A DNA stretch of 64,000 nt from Bacillota bacterium (GTDB lineage: Bacteria; Bacillota; Clostridia; Christensenellales; SZUA-584), in the NCBI GenBank assembly GCA_023436115.1, contig JAEZKQ010000024.1:1-64000 (forward strand), written 5' to 3'. A program made the position numbers and the translations under genes. Positions 33,821-42,355 of the stretch are shown here, piece by piece (position 1 is the stretch's first letter; each line of letters starts with the position of its first letter). Below the pieces are notes generated by a model that had not been told where the DNA came from, did not search any database, and worked only from the letters and a program-made list of their open reading frames with translations.

Positions 33821-34915
33821 TTAGTCTTTGACAGTACTCAGCACTTCCTTTATGTTTTCAGCCTTCACAATAACCGCTTTGCATAGAAATGTAGGAATAA
33901 CTTTTGCAACGTTTTGCATATACCCGTTGACAGGTACTTCGCGCCCTGTCATCACCGCATCGGCTATTTCCACTGCTTCTGATACCAGTATACTCCTATC
34001 CTCATATACCGACATCGACTGTTTGCCGGCTTTAATAGCTGCTAAGGAGGCCTCGGTACCGTCACAGCCGGTTATAATCGGGAATTGGGTGTAGCCGGCA
34101 TCTTCAAAAGATTCAATGATACCGATGGAAATGTCGTCGCTGATGGCGAGCACCGCGTCAACCTGATCATGCGTATAATACTCATCGAGAATTTTGTCCA
34201 TTCTTGCCTTTGCATTCTCAGATGAATAGCTCACAGTTGCGATTTCGTCAAAGTCGGTCTGGCCGCTCTTCACAACCAGCTGGCCGCTGTCGATGTAAGG
34301 CTGTAAAATATCCATGGCGGCGTTTCTGGGCCCCATCATATTCCCGTCTCCCGGATCTCCGAAGAAAAGTTCAATGTTGAAGGGGCCTTTCCCGTCTTTC
34401 AAACCCAGCGTATTCACAATATACTCGCCCTGCAAACCGCCAAAACCGGCATAGTCAAATGTCACATAATAATCGAGATTGGTTGTTTGATAAATCAATA
34501 TATCATAGGCAATAACCGTTACCCCGGCTGCTTTTGCTTTTGTCAGCACAGCGTCCATCGCATTATAGTCAACGGCCCCGATCAGCAGCACCCGGCAGCC
34601 TTGCGTAATCATCTCTTCAATCTGATTTATCTGCTTGCCGGGATCATAATCGTTGGCATACATAAGGTCAACCGTATAGCCCTTTGCTTCAAGCTGCTCC
34701 TTCATATCACTGCCTTCCTGTCTCCAGGTTCCAAAAGATTTGGACGGCATCGAAATGCCAATACGGCCTGCATCGGGGCTGGCAGTGGGGCTCGGCGTGA
34801 CAGCGGGGCTTATTTTTGGCGCGCTGGGGGTGACCTCCTCTGAGGATATTCTTTGACAGCCGATGAGTGTTAAAATCAGTAGGAACGCAAGAAAAAACAC
34901 CGCGCTTTTTCTCAT
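33821..34915 (-). CDS. Sugar ABC transporter substrate-binding lipoprotein (ChvE/xylose-binding-like), orphan
   Basis: A 364-residue secreted lipoprotein. A signal peptide (1-19) ends in the lipobox LIGC, with Cys20 as the lipidated residue, followed by a Pro/Ser/Thr linker to about 50. The rest is a periplasmic-binding-protein type 1 domain with IGISMPSKSFGTWRQEGSDM, NDYDPGKQINQIEEMI and the FFGDPGDGNMMGPRN block of ChvE-like multiple-sugar receptors. The ATPase and permease genes that normally accompany it are absent; its neighbours are unrelated. It may serve transporter genes elsewhere or act as a sensor. Confidence 0.87.
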   Translation of the reverse strand: MRKSAVFFLAFLLILTLIGCQRISSEEVTPSAPKISPAVTPSPTASPDAGRIGISMPSKSFGTWRQEGSDMKEQLEAKGYTVDLMYANDYDPGKQINQIEEMITQGCRVLLIGAVDYNAMDAVLTKAKAAGVTVIAYDILIYQTTNLDYYVTFDYAGFGGLQGEYIVNTLGLKDGKGPFNIELFFGDPGDGNMMGPRNAAMDILQPYIDSGQLVVKSGQTDFDEIATVSYSSENAKARMDKILDEYYTHDQVDAVLAISDDISIGIIESFEDAGYTQFPIITGCDGTEASLAAIKAGKQSMSVYEDRSILVSEAVEIADAVMTGREVPVNGYMQNVAKVIPTFLCKAVIVKAENIKEVLSTVKD

Positions 34916-34943
34916 ACCGTTCTCCTCCTTCGTAATATTGGCA

Positions 34944-35120
34944 TCAGTCCCGATAATACGCGTCCAACTCGTTCATTTTGATGATTAATGAGCCGTCTCC
35001 AAAAACATGCTTATCCGTTTCAGCAGGCAACGGTCTTGCAAACGAACTATCATGTTGCTCGAAAAGCTTTCCGTCCCATCCTCCGACAATACCATACAAC
35101 GGCTCATTATACTTTTCCAA
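34944..35120 (-). CDS. Small protein of unknown function (or gene fragment) after the CPBP protease
   Basis: A 58-codon minus-strand frame starting with TTG at 35120, 20 nt after the CPBP stop, with GGTGA 9-14 nt upstream as a possible ribosome site. The product reads as ordinary protein: LEKYNEPLYGIVGGWDGKLF, then ETDKHVFGDGSLIIKMNELD, ending AYYRD. It has no membrane segment. I do not recognise the family. It could be a small gene co-transcribed with the protease or the C-terminal remnant of a lost gene. It is too short for usual ORF cut-offs. Confidence 0.42.
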   Translation of the reverse strand: MEKYNEPLYGIVGGWDGKLFEQHDSSFARPLPAETDKHVFGDGSLIIKMNELDAYYRD

Positions 35121-35140
35121 GAATCCACTTCACCATAAGA

Positions 35141-36127
35141 TTATGCCCCTGTTTGCATATCGTTCCGGCTGTCGCTTACGATGTGGCTCTCCTTTAATCT
35201 TATGATTTTCTTCCTTCCAACAAACAGCACACAAACGATGGCCACGGCAAAAATAGCGATGCTGATTAATGACAACGGGTCTCCAAGTATGCAGATATTC
35301 TGCGGGCTAAAATCTTTCCCGCCGAGTGATACAATAGAATAGTCAAGCCACAGCGGGCCAATGTTCATCGGAGCAAATAATCCCTGAACAAAGTTCCATG
35401 CTGCGTGAATACCGCACGCACCCCAGATATCGTTGGTCCGTATGGCGTAAAATCCCAGAAACGCGCCGATAGCAAACAGATTAACCGCGCTTAATATGGT
35501 TAAATCTCCGTTAAATATGTGAAAAAGCGAAAACAGCAGAGAAGACAGCATGACCGCCCAGAACATGCCGATCTTGTTTCCAAACGACGTGAGCAAATAG
35601 CCGCGAAACATGATTTCTTCACAGGCTGTCTGTATCACAAACGCGATAAGAAAAGGGAAAACGGCAGTGTTGAAGCCCAGATATGATATATTGCCCCATT
35701 CTGAAATGATATCCGGTAAAAGATGAACAGCAAGAAGCAATGAGCCGATGCCAAACCCAATCAGATAGTTTAGCGCAAAGCGTCTTCTTGAAAGGCCGAG
35801 TGTGCAGATCGGACGTTTTTCGATACAACGCGCTTCAATAATAATGAAGAGGATAAAAACCGCCATAAGATAGAGCGAAAAAAGTATCGTGTCCTGTGAT
35901 GTCGATATTTGTATGATGTTTTGTATCATTTCCCCGAAGGAACCGTTGAATGCATTTGTATTCTGTGAGAAACATATGATCAAGTAAATGGATGTGGCAA
36001 TAAGGGAAAACAGAAAGTAGGCAATGTAAACGGCAATGAGTATTAAGATAGAAACTATAACGTTGGGTTTATATTTCGCCACAGCCATGCTGTGCATCCA
36101 TTGAGGCTTTGGTATCGTATATTTCAT
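35141..36127 (-). CDS. CPBP family intramembrane metalloprotease
   Basis: A 328-residue polytopic protein of the CAAX-protease/bacteriocin-processing (CPBP) family. Eight or so hydrophobic segments are visible. The catalytic motifs are in order: EEIMFRGYLL (about 164-173), FSLFHIFNG (about 197-205) and HAAWNFVQGLF (about 242-252). These supply the glutamates and histidines of the membrane-embedded metal site. The start is the ATG at 36127, 5 nt after GGAGG. Family members process prenylated or signal-type peptides, confer bacteriocin self-immunity or regulate signalling; nothing nearby settles which. Confidence 0.9.
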   Translation of the reverse strand: MKYTIPKPQWMHSMAVAKYKPNVIVSILILIAVYIAYFLFSLIATSIYLIICFSQNTNAFNGSFGEMIQNIIQISTSQDTILFSLYLMAVFILFIIIEARCIEKRPICTLGLSRRRFALNYLIGFGIGSLLLAVHLLPDIISEWGNISYLGFNTAVFPFLIAFVIQTACEEIMFRGYLLTSFGNKIGMFWAVMLSSLLFSLFHIFNGDLTILSAVNLFAIGAFLGFYAIRTNDIWGACGIHAAWNFVQGLFAPMNIGPLWLDYSIVSLGGKDFSPQNICILGDPLSLISIAIFAVAIVCVLFVGRKKIIRLKESHIVSDSRNDMQTGA

Positions 36128-36250
36128 GCAAACCTCCAACATTAAATATATTTACTTTTATTTACTCATTATAACACATAGGCATATATTTTATTTCTTT
36201 TCTTTGATATTGAGCAAGCAATTTAATAGTCAGTGCAAAAAAAGAGCGTC

Positions 36251-37564
36251 TTACTCGCCCTTTTCTCTTCTCATCTGCCTTCGTGTGTCCTTGATCTTCT
36301 TTTCATACCCTTCGTCGGACGGTTTGTAGTACACCGTGCCCACAAGGTTGTCCGGTAGGTATTGCTGCGGCGTGTAATGCCGCTCGAAGTCGTGCGGATA
36401 TTTGTATCCCTTGCCGTTGCCCAGCTTACTTGCACCGTGGTAGTGCGTATCCCGCAAATGCACCGGCACGGGCACCTGATAAGCGTGCTCCGCGTCACGG
36501 AACGCGCCGTCAACTGCCATCACCACCGCGTTGGACTTGGGCGATTCGCAGAGGAATATGATCGCTTGCGCGATAGACAGCCGCGCCTCGGGCATACCGA
36601 CAAACTCGAGCGCCTGTGCGGCAGCGGCCGCCTGCGTCATAGCGGACGGGTTCGCAAGGCCTACGTCTTCGCTCGCGTGCGCGAATATGCGCCGCATAAT
36701 GAGCCGCGGATCCACACCTGCATAGATCAGCCGCGCGAACCAGAAGAGTGCCGCGTCTGCGTCTGAACCGCGCAGCGATTTACAGAACGCGCTCAGCATG
36801 TTGTAGTAATCCTCATCATCGCAGCGCACAGCACGGCGCTGTATCGACTCCTCCGCCGTATCCAAATCAACCACAATGCGCCCGTCTTTATCGGGCGGCG
36901 TGGTCAGCACGGCAAGCTCGATGGCATTCAGCGCGGTACGCGCATCGCCGTTGGCGACATTTGCGATATGGTCCAGCGCGTCGGGCTGCACGGTCACATT
37001 CAACGCGCCAAGGCCGCGTTCACTGTCTTGCAGCGCCATGTTCACGATCTGCTTCACGTCGTCCTGCGTCAGTGAAAAAAACTGAAACAAACGGCACCGG
37101 CTCACAATGGCGCTCGTCATGCTCACCATGGGGTTTTCCGTTGTCGAGCCGATAAAACGGATAATGCCTTTCTCTATGGCTGGCAATATGCTGTCGCTCT
37201 GCGTTTTGCTCCAGCGATGGCATTCGTCAAGCAGCAGATACGTGGGCTGTCCATATAGTTCCAGCCGCTCCTGCGCCTTATCGATAATCACCCGGACATC
37301 CTTGACACCACTGGTGACCGCGTTGAGTTTTTCAAAAGCCGCGCCCGTGGTGTTGGCAATCACGGAAGCCAGCGTCGTTTTACCCGATCCCGGAGGCCCA
37401 AAGAATATCGACGATGTTAAAGAGTCTGTCTCAATTGCACGGCGCAGCAGTTTGCCCTTGCCCACAACATGCGTCTGGCCGAAAAACTCATCGATCGTAC
37501 GCGGGCGCATTCTGTCTGCCAGCGGTGCGTTTTTATTGATATTGTTATCAAAAAGATTGTTCAC
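36251..37564 (-). CDS. rarA: Replication-associated recombination protein A (RarA/MgsA)
   Basis: A 437-residue AAA+ ATPase of the clamp-loader group that acts at stalled replication forks. Near the N-terminus is NAPLADRMRPRTIDEFFGQT. Walker A is FFGPPGSGKTTLA (about 54-66), Walker B is LLLDECHRW, sensor 1 is FIGSTTENP, and the SRC-like IVSRCRLFQF is present. The C-terminal tetramerisation domain ends near HFERHYTPQQYLPDNLVG. The GTG start at 37564 is 9 nt after GAGG; the longer upstream frame has no ribosome site. Confidence 0.95.
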   Translation of the reverse strand: MNNLFDNNINKNAPLADRMRPRTIDEFFGQTHVVGKGKLLRRAIETDSLTSSIFFGPPGSGKTTLASVIANTTGAAFEKLNAVTSGVKDVRVIIDKAQERLELYGQPTYLLLDECHRWSKTQSDSILPAIEKGIIRFIGSTTENPMVSMTSAIVSRCRLFQFFSLTQDDVKQIVNMALQDSERGLGALNVTVQPDALDHIANVANGDARTALNAIELAVLTTPPDKDGRIVVDLDTAEESIQRRAVRCDDEDYYNMLSAFCKSLRGSDADAALFWFARLIYAGVDPRLIMRRIFAHASEDVGLANPSAMTQAAAAAQALEFVGMPEARLSIAQAIIFLCESPKSNAVVMAVDGAFRDAEHAYQVPVPVHLRDTHYHGASKLGNGKGYKYPHDFERHYTPQQYLPDNLVGTVYYKPSDEGYEKKIKDTRRQMRREKGE

Positions 37565-37721
37565 TTTATCTGTCCTCGGAAGTACAAATCTTCGTCTCTT
37601 TTCCGTATCATACCACGGTTGTGAGCAAGAATAAAGAGAAAAACCGAACATATGTTTACTTTCCTGTACACCTTCGCGCGCTATGTGGTATAATGCGCAT
37701 CATAATTTGTGAGGGACTCCA

Positions 37722-38879
37722 GTGAAACAAGGCATAAAACCCTATTTTGTGTATCCGCCTGTTATGGCGCTGGCACTGTATGTCACGGTCTTAGGATATA
37801 TGATCCCGGCCATTCGTAACGCATTTTCACTTTCGCTCGCGCAGGCAGGGCTTTTTTCTACATTACAATCTATAGGAACGGCGCTTTCCGTGCTGCTATG
37901 CTTCAGCGTCTTCTCGGCGCTTAATAAAACGCGTATCATGGCAATATGTGCTTTTTTGCTTGCCGGCGTCATCATCCTCATCGGAATCAGCGATATTTTA
38001 CTGCTGCTCTATGCGCTGTTCTTATGTCTTGGCCTGTTCAACAACGTCGTCGATACGCTTTCCAATGCAATTATTGCAGACTTAACACCGCAAAAGAAAA
38101 GCTTTCATATCGGGCTTATGCAGGCGCTGTGGTCGGCCGCGGGTGCTGCGGGGCCGTTTTTCGCTATGCTTCTTGGCAGCGGCTATACACCCGTTTTTTT
38201 GGGGCTGGGCATATTTACGGCGCTTTGCGCGCTCGTTTTCTTCCTGGGGCTGCGCAGAGAATCCGCAATGCCGTTCGTGCAAAAACGGCACAACCTAGGC
38301 GGGCTCGGTAAACTGGTGCGCACGCTGGGGCGCAAGGGCGTTAAGCTGTATCTCACAGCTGCTATACTCAATTCGATTGTTCAGATCACCATGGCCTATT
38401 TTATTTCGAGTTACATGACGCTCATCGGAGGCAACGCGCTGCAAAGCGCTGTGGCGTTAAGTGCATTGTTCTTTGGCACGATGTTGGGCCGCCTTGCTTA
38501 TGCGAAGGTTTTTCATAACGCTCCCGCCAAAAAAGTGCTGCCGTTCACCAGCTTACTCGCGCTCCTCGCCTATACTGCCATGATGTTTTGTAACGACGCG
38601 GTGCTCGTTTGCGTATTTGCGTGCCTCGGTGGCATTGGAATATCGATGAACTTCCCCGCGTATCTTGTGGAACTATGCGATATCGTGCCCGAAGATACCG
38701 CTGCGGCATCTTCGCTCGTGTTTCTGGGCTACACACTCGCATGCTTTGCCGCACCGCCCGTGTTCGGGGCCATCGGTGACGCGATCGGGCTGCAAACGTC
38801 GATGCTGATCGGCACGGCGGTGCTGATACCTCTGATCGTGGTATCCACACTGCTGCATAGCGAGCCGCAATCGGCATAA
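37722..38879 (+). CDS. MFS transporter
   Basis: A 385-residue major-facilitator transporter with about 12 hydrophobic segments. The first half carries SLSLAQAGLFSTLQSIGTAL and the loop NKTRIMAIC. The second half includes GRLAYAKVF and a conserved GISMNFPAYLVELCDIVPED segment that resembles sugar/glucose-type (FucP/YfkF-like) MFS proteins. The substrate is unknown. The GTG start follows GAGGGA. A TATAAT sits 30 bp upstream without a clear -35. It is divergent from rarA. Confidence 0.85.
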   Translation: MKQGIKPYFVYPPVMALALYVTVLGYMIPAIRNAFSLSLAQAGLFSTLQSIGTALSVLLCFSVFSALNKTRIMAICAFLLAGVIILIGISDILLLLYALFLCLGLFNNVVDTLSNAIIADLTPQKKSFHIGLMQALWSAAGAAGPFFAMLLGSGYTPVFLGLGIFTALCALVFFLGLRRESAMPFVQKRHNLGGLGKLVRTLGRKGVKLYLTAAILNSIVQITMAYFISSYMTLIGGNALQSAVALSALFFGTMLGRLAYAKVFHNAPAKKVLPFTSLLALLAYTAMMFCNDAVLVCVFACLGGIGISMNFPAYLVELCDIVPEDTAAASSLVFLGYTLACFAAPPVFGAIGDAIGLQTSMLIGTAVLIPLIVVSTLLHSEPQSA

Positions 38880-38945
38880 CAGCCAGCAAGACGGATATAA
38901 TGATTAAATATTTGGTATAAAAAGCTGTGTTTATCGCAAAAAATC

Positions 38946-38974
38946 TTGACACGCACGGCTACAATGTATAGAAT
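38946..38974 (+). promoter_or_regulatory. rplM-rpsI promoter
   Basis: TTGACA (38946-38951), a 17-bp spacer and TAGAAT (38969-38974). The leader before rplM is about 78 nt. I do not see a convincing conserved L13-leader fold. Confidence 0.75.
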
Positions 38975-39057
38975 ATAGTCTGCACGTTTTATCGTTCACT
39001 AGCCCCGATCGATAGGCTGCTATAATTAAACCTAAGCAAACACTGGGAGGAAGCCTA

Positions 39058-39501
39058 ATGAAATCATATATGGCAAAGCCCGGCTCTGTGGAACGCAAGT
39101 GGTATCTCGTTGATGCCGAAGGCATGGTTTTTGGTCGTCTGGCCAGCCAGGTCGCTTCCATATTGAGAGGCAAGAATAAGCCGGAGTTTACGCCGCATGT
39201 CGATACGGGAGACTATGTTATCATCATCAATGCTGACAAAGCTGTGTTCACAGGAAACAAGCTTCTTCAGAAGGTCTACCGTCGCCATTCGGGTTACATG
39301 GGACACATGAAAGAAACCAAGTACGAGCATCTCATGCAGGAGAAGCCGGAATTTGCGATGTACGAAGCAATCCGCCGCATGCTGCCCAAGAACAAGCTCG
39401 GACATCAGATGCTCACAAAGGTGAGAATCTACAAGGGCGCCGAGCATGATCACGCGGCACAAAAGCCCGAGCTTTTAGAGCTCAAAGGTAGGAGGAATTA
39501 A
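39058..39501 (+). CDS. rplM: 50S ribosomal protein L13
   Basis: A 147-residue early-assembly protein of the large subunit. Family signatures are clear: KWYLVDAEGMVFGRLASQVA near the N-terminus, FTPHVDTGDYVIIINADK, and the DM-type block RMLPKNKLGHQMLTKVRIYK near residues 105-124. GGGAGG precedes the ATG. The rpsI gene follows after 2 bp, the universal bacterial rplM-rpsI pair. Confidence 0.98.
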   Translation: MKSYMAKPGSVERKWYLVDAEGMVFGRLASQVASILRGKNKPEFTPHVDTGDYVIIINADKAVFTGNKLLQKVYRRHSGYMGHMKETKYEHLMQEKPEFAMYEAIRRMLPKNKLGHQMLTKVRIYKGAEHDHAAQKPELLELKGRRN

Positions 39502-39503
39502 TC

Positions 39504-39896
39504 GTGGCGAAGATACAGTTTTTAGGGACGGGAAGAAGAAAGAGTTCTGTGGCTCGCGTTATCGTCTCCCCCGGCAACGGAAAAATGCTCGTTAACAAAA
39601 AGACGATTGAAGAGTATTTTGGTTATGAAACACTGCGCATGATGGTCAAGTCTCCGCTGGTGCTTACCGAAACGCTTGGCAAATACGACGTGGTCGTGAA
39701 CGCCAAGGGCGGCGGTTATACAGGCCAGGCCGGTGCTATCCGTCATGGTATCGCCCGTGCGCTCACCAAGGCTGAGCCCGAGCTCCGCCCGATACTTAAA
39801 AAAGCCGGTTTCTTAACAAGAGACGCGCGCATGAAGGAAAGAAAGAAATACGGCCTCAAGGCTGCCCGTCGCGCACCGCAGTTCTCCAAGAGATAA
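39504..39896 (+). CDS. rpsI: 30S ribosomal protein S9
   Basis: A 130-residue small-subunit protein whose C-terminal tail reaches the P-site tRNA. It shows the conserved GTGRRKSSVARV start, GGGYTGQAGAIRHGIARAL in the centre, and the invariant C-terminal KKYGLKAARRAPQFSKR. It starts 2 bp after rplM, with GTAGGAGG inside the rplM end. A strong terminator follows. Confidence 0.98.
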   Translation: MAKIQFLGTGRRKSSVARVIVSPGNGKMLVNKKTIEEYFGYETLRMMVKSPLVLTETLGKYDVVVNAKGGGYTGQAGAIRHGIARALTKAEPELRPILKKAGFLTRDARMKERKKYGLKAARRAPQFSKR

Positions 39897-39910
39897 TTTC
39901 ACAGCCAATC

Positions 39911-39942
39911 AAAAGGATGTATCGAAAGACACATCCTTTTTT
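39911..39942 (+). terminator. Terminator after rpsI
   Basis: A strong stem AAAGGATGT/ACATCCTTT with six T residues, 15 bp after the rpsI stop. Confidence 0.88.
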
Positions 39943-40152
39943 GTGCTATGGGCATATTTCTCAGGGACTTGCTTTACGATATTTGCGGCTCATGTCTGTT
40001 GCGTCTAGTAATAGGTGAGTGACGCCCCTTTTCTTGCTTCCTCAATCAGCATCCTCACAAGCCTTTTCGCGATCCCCGCCGCAGCCTCCGGCACAGAAAC
40101 CCTGTCGCTCGAATACGTTAATCAGAGAAACATTTTTTCGGAGGTAAAACCA

Positions 40153-40974
40153 ATGGGATTTTATATACGCGTTGAATCCGGCGTGAAATTGTTTGTGGAA
40201 GACTTAAACCCCGAAGGAAAGAAAACCATACTTTTTATTCATGGATGGCCGGGAAGTCACCGTTTGTTTGAATACCAGTTTGACCAGCTTCCCAAGATGG
40301 ACATACGGTGTATTGGATTGGATTACAGGGGCTTTGGCGCTTCAGATAAGCCGTGGCGAGGCTACGATTACGATCAATTGTCGGATGATATCCGCTGCGT
40401 GGTGGATGCGTTGCATTTAAACAATTTTACGCTGCTTGGTCATTCAACAGGAGGCGCGATTTGCGTGCGGTATATGGCAAGACATAACGGTTATGGCGTT
40501 TCTAAGCTCGTTCTTTGTGCAGCTGCCGCACCCAGTCTGATTCGGCGGCCATATTTTCCATATGGCCTCGCAAAAAAGGATGTTATCAACATCATACAAG
40601 GTACATACGCCGACCGCCCTCAAATGTTACGGGATTTTGGTAAAACGATATTCTATAACCCCGTCACTCAAGCGCTCTCGGATTGGATTTTCCAACTGGG
40701 GCTGGAAGCCTCGGGCTGGGCCACTGCGGAAATCGCAAAGACATGGTTGGGTGAAGAGGAGCTGTTTAGTGACTTAAAGCGAATCAATGTGCCAACGCTG
40801 ATACTGCATGGTATTCAGGACAAGGTTTGCTTATTCCCATTAGCCATTGCGCAGAATAACAGTATCAAAAACTCGTTGCTCATACCGTTTGAGAAGTGCG
40901 GCCATTTTCTGTTCTATGATCAGCGCGACAAATTCAACAGAGAATTGGCTCGGTTTGTTGAATCAGTCGATTAA
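40153..40974 (+). CDS. Alpha/beta hydrolase
   Basis: A 273-residue alpha/beta-hydrolase-fold enzyme. The oxyanion segment is FIHGWPGSHRLFEYQ (about 28-42). The nucleophile elbow is LLGHSTGGAI (about 97-106) with Ser101. The acid is in the ILHGIQDKVCLFP region (about 218-230), and the catalytic histidine is in KCGHFLFYD (about 250-258). GSHRLFEYQF and YRGFGASDKPWRGYDY are those of haloperoxidase/epoxide-hydrolase-like members. I use the ATG at 40153 after GGAGG; the 46-codon upstream extension has no ribosome site. No membrane or signal sequence is present. Confidence 0.88.
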   Translation: MGFYIRVESGVKLFVEDLNPEGKKTILFIHGWPGSHRLFEYQFDQLPKMDIRCIGLDYRGFGASDKPWRGYDYDQLSDDIRCVVDALHLNNFTLLGHSTGGAICVRYMARHNGYGVSKLVLCAAAAPSLIRRPYFPYGLAKKDVINIIQGTYADRPQMLRDFGKTIFYNPVTQALSDWIFQLGLEASGWATAEIAKTWLGEEELFSDLKRINVPTLILHGIQDKVCLFPLAIAQNNSIKNSLLIPFEKCGHFLFYDQRDKFNRELARFVESVD

Positions 40975-41300
40975 CCAGAAGCTTTAGGAGAGCTCCTAAA
41001 AAAGCCCCCTTAAATAAGTGCTGCCGGTTATGTCAATATTTTGGAATGACCAACGTGTTCCAAGACTTCGCAGCATCTATTGATTCAATACGTCCGCATA
41101 GCATGAGTAATAGGTATTGCTAGATAACAAAAAGTACTTTCTTCACAGCAAGACCTTCATCAATAGTGTTAAGCCAATGATACTAATCGAACGCAAGATA
41201 TTTACCGACGAATTCATAATTTTTAACAATCATGCTCAGTTCATATTCGAAAACAGCGTAAAAAAATCAAATCTTAATAAACATTGCTCGTAACAACACA
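40975..41300. other. AT-rich intergenic region
   Basis: About 320 bp. A short inverted repeat (TTTAGGAG/CTCCTAAA, about 40984-41001) follows the hydrolase, without a T run on the plus strand. I see no gene or recognisable RNA in the rest. Confidence 0.4.
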
Positions 41301-41335
41301 AAAAGCCGCACTGGCTATCCCAAGAGCGCGGCTTT
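41301..41335 (-). terminator. Terminator of the dehydratase-activase operon
   Basis: AAAGCCGC/GCGGCTTT stem (41328-41335 with 41302-41309) on the minus strand, followed by a T run. It lies about 42 bp after the operon's last stop. Confidence 0.75.
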
Positions 41336-41377
41336 CTATTGCATTTTAAAAGCTATGAAACTGATTGATCTGATGCA

Positions 41378-42355
41378 TTAGATCCTTGCTTCGTTAACGG
41401 CTTTCCTCGATACGGCACCTCTCTCGCATTTATTCCCCCATGCATCTATCAAATTTGAACCCTCATATACGCATATGATCTCACAGTTGTTGGCGCAGCG
41501 CCCGCAAGTCACACCTTTTGTGATAAATTCAATATCAGATACATGACAATCAAAACGCTTTTCCTTGCCGCTGCGCTTGGCAAGTATCGCCACACCCAGC
41601 GCACCTGTGAGATGCCCGTTTTCATCGACGGTAATATGATGGCCGGTAGCTTCCTCAAAGGCTCTGATGACACCCACGTTTTTGCTGACCCCGCCCTGAA
41701 ATACGATAGGCGGCACAATTTTTTTGCCCTTGCCCACGTTGTTGAGGTAATTTGTGACCACTGCTTTACACAGCCCCGCAATGATATCTTGCTTGGAATG
41801 TCCGATCTGTGCCTTGTGAACCAAATCTGATTCCGCAAACACGGTACAGCGCGCGGCAATAGGCGTGGGGTTGTTTGATTTGAGCGCAATTTCCCCGAAT
41901 TCCTCTACACGAACACCCAGACGGTTCGCCTGACTGGACAGGAAAGAGCCCGTCCCTGCTGCACAGAGTGTATTCATCGCATAATCTACAACAATACCGT
42001 TCTCGATGAGTATGATTTTTGAATCCTGCCCGCCGATCTCAAATATCGTTCTCACATCAGGATAAAGCGATGTCGTGCCTATGGCATGCGCCGTGATCTC
42101 GTTTTTCACAACGCTGGCGCCCGTGATGACGCCGATCAGCTTTCTTGCGCTGCCTGTTGTCCCGACGGAAACGATCTCGCAGTCTTCTCCCTGAAGCTTT
42201 TCCGCCAGAATATTGATCAGCTTCTTGGTGGCCGTAATGGGATTGCCCTGCGTCCATAGGTATTCCGCCGCCATTAATTTGTTGTCGGCGTCAATCACCA
42301 CACCTTTGGTGGAAATAGAGCCGATGTCGATGCCCAGATATGCTTTTTTCTTCAT
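41378..42355 (-). CDS. Acyl-CoA dehydratase activase (BadF/HgdC-type ATPase)
   Basis: A 325-residue ASKHA ATPase that uses ATP to push an electron into a 2-hydroxyacyl-CoA dehydratase or related enzyme. The first phosphate motif is LGIDIGSISTKGVVID (about 7-22). The cluster cysteines that bridge the dimeric [4Fe-4S] lie in NTLCAAGTGSF (about 128-138) and ARCTVFAESD (about 168-177), and FQGGVSKNVGV is the adenosine motif. A C-terminal cysteine cluster (TCGRCANNCEIICVYEGS) is extra compared with HgdC and is typical of long CoA-activase proteins. It overlaps the upstream subunit gene by 4 bp. Confidence 0.9.
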   Translation of the reverse strand: MKKKAYLGIDIGSISTKGVVIDADNKLMAAEYLWTQGNPITATKKLINILAEKLQGEDCEIVSVGTTGSARKLIGVITGASVVKNEITAHAIGTTSLYPDVRTIFEIGGQDSKIILIENGIVVDYAMNTLCAAGTGSFLSSQANRLGVRVEEFGEIALKSNNPTPIAARCTVFAESDLVHKAQIGHSKQDIIAGLCKAVVTNYLNNVGKGKKIVPPIVFQGGVSKNVGVIRAFEEATGHHITVDENGHLTGALGVAILAKRSGKEKRFDCHVSDIEFITKGVTCGRCANNCEIICVYEGSNLIDAWGNKCERGAVSRKAVNEARI

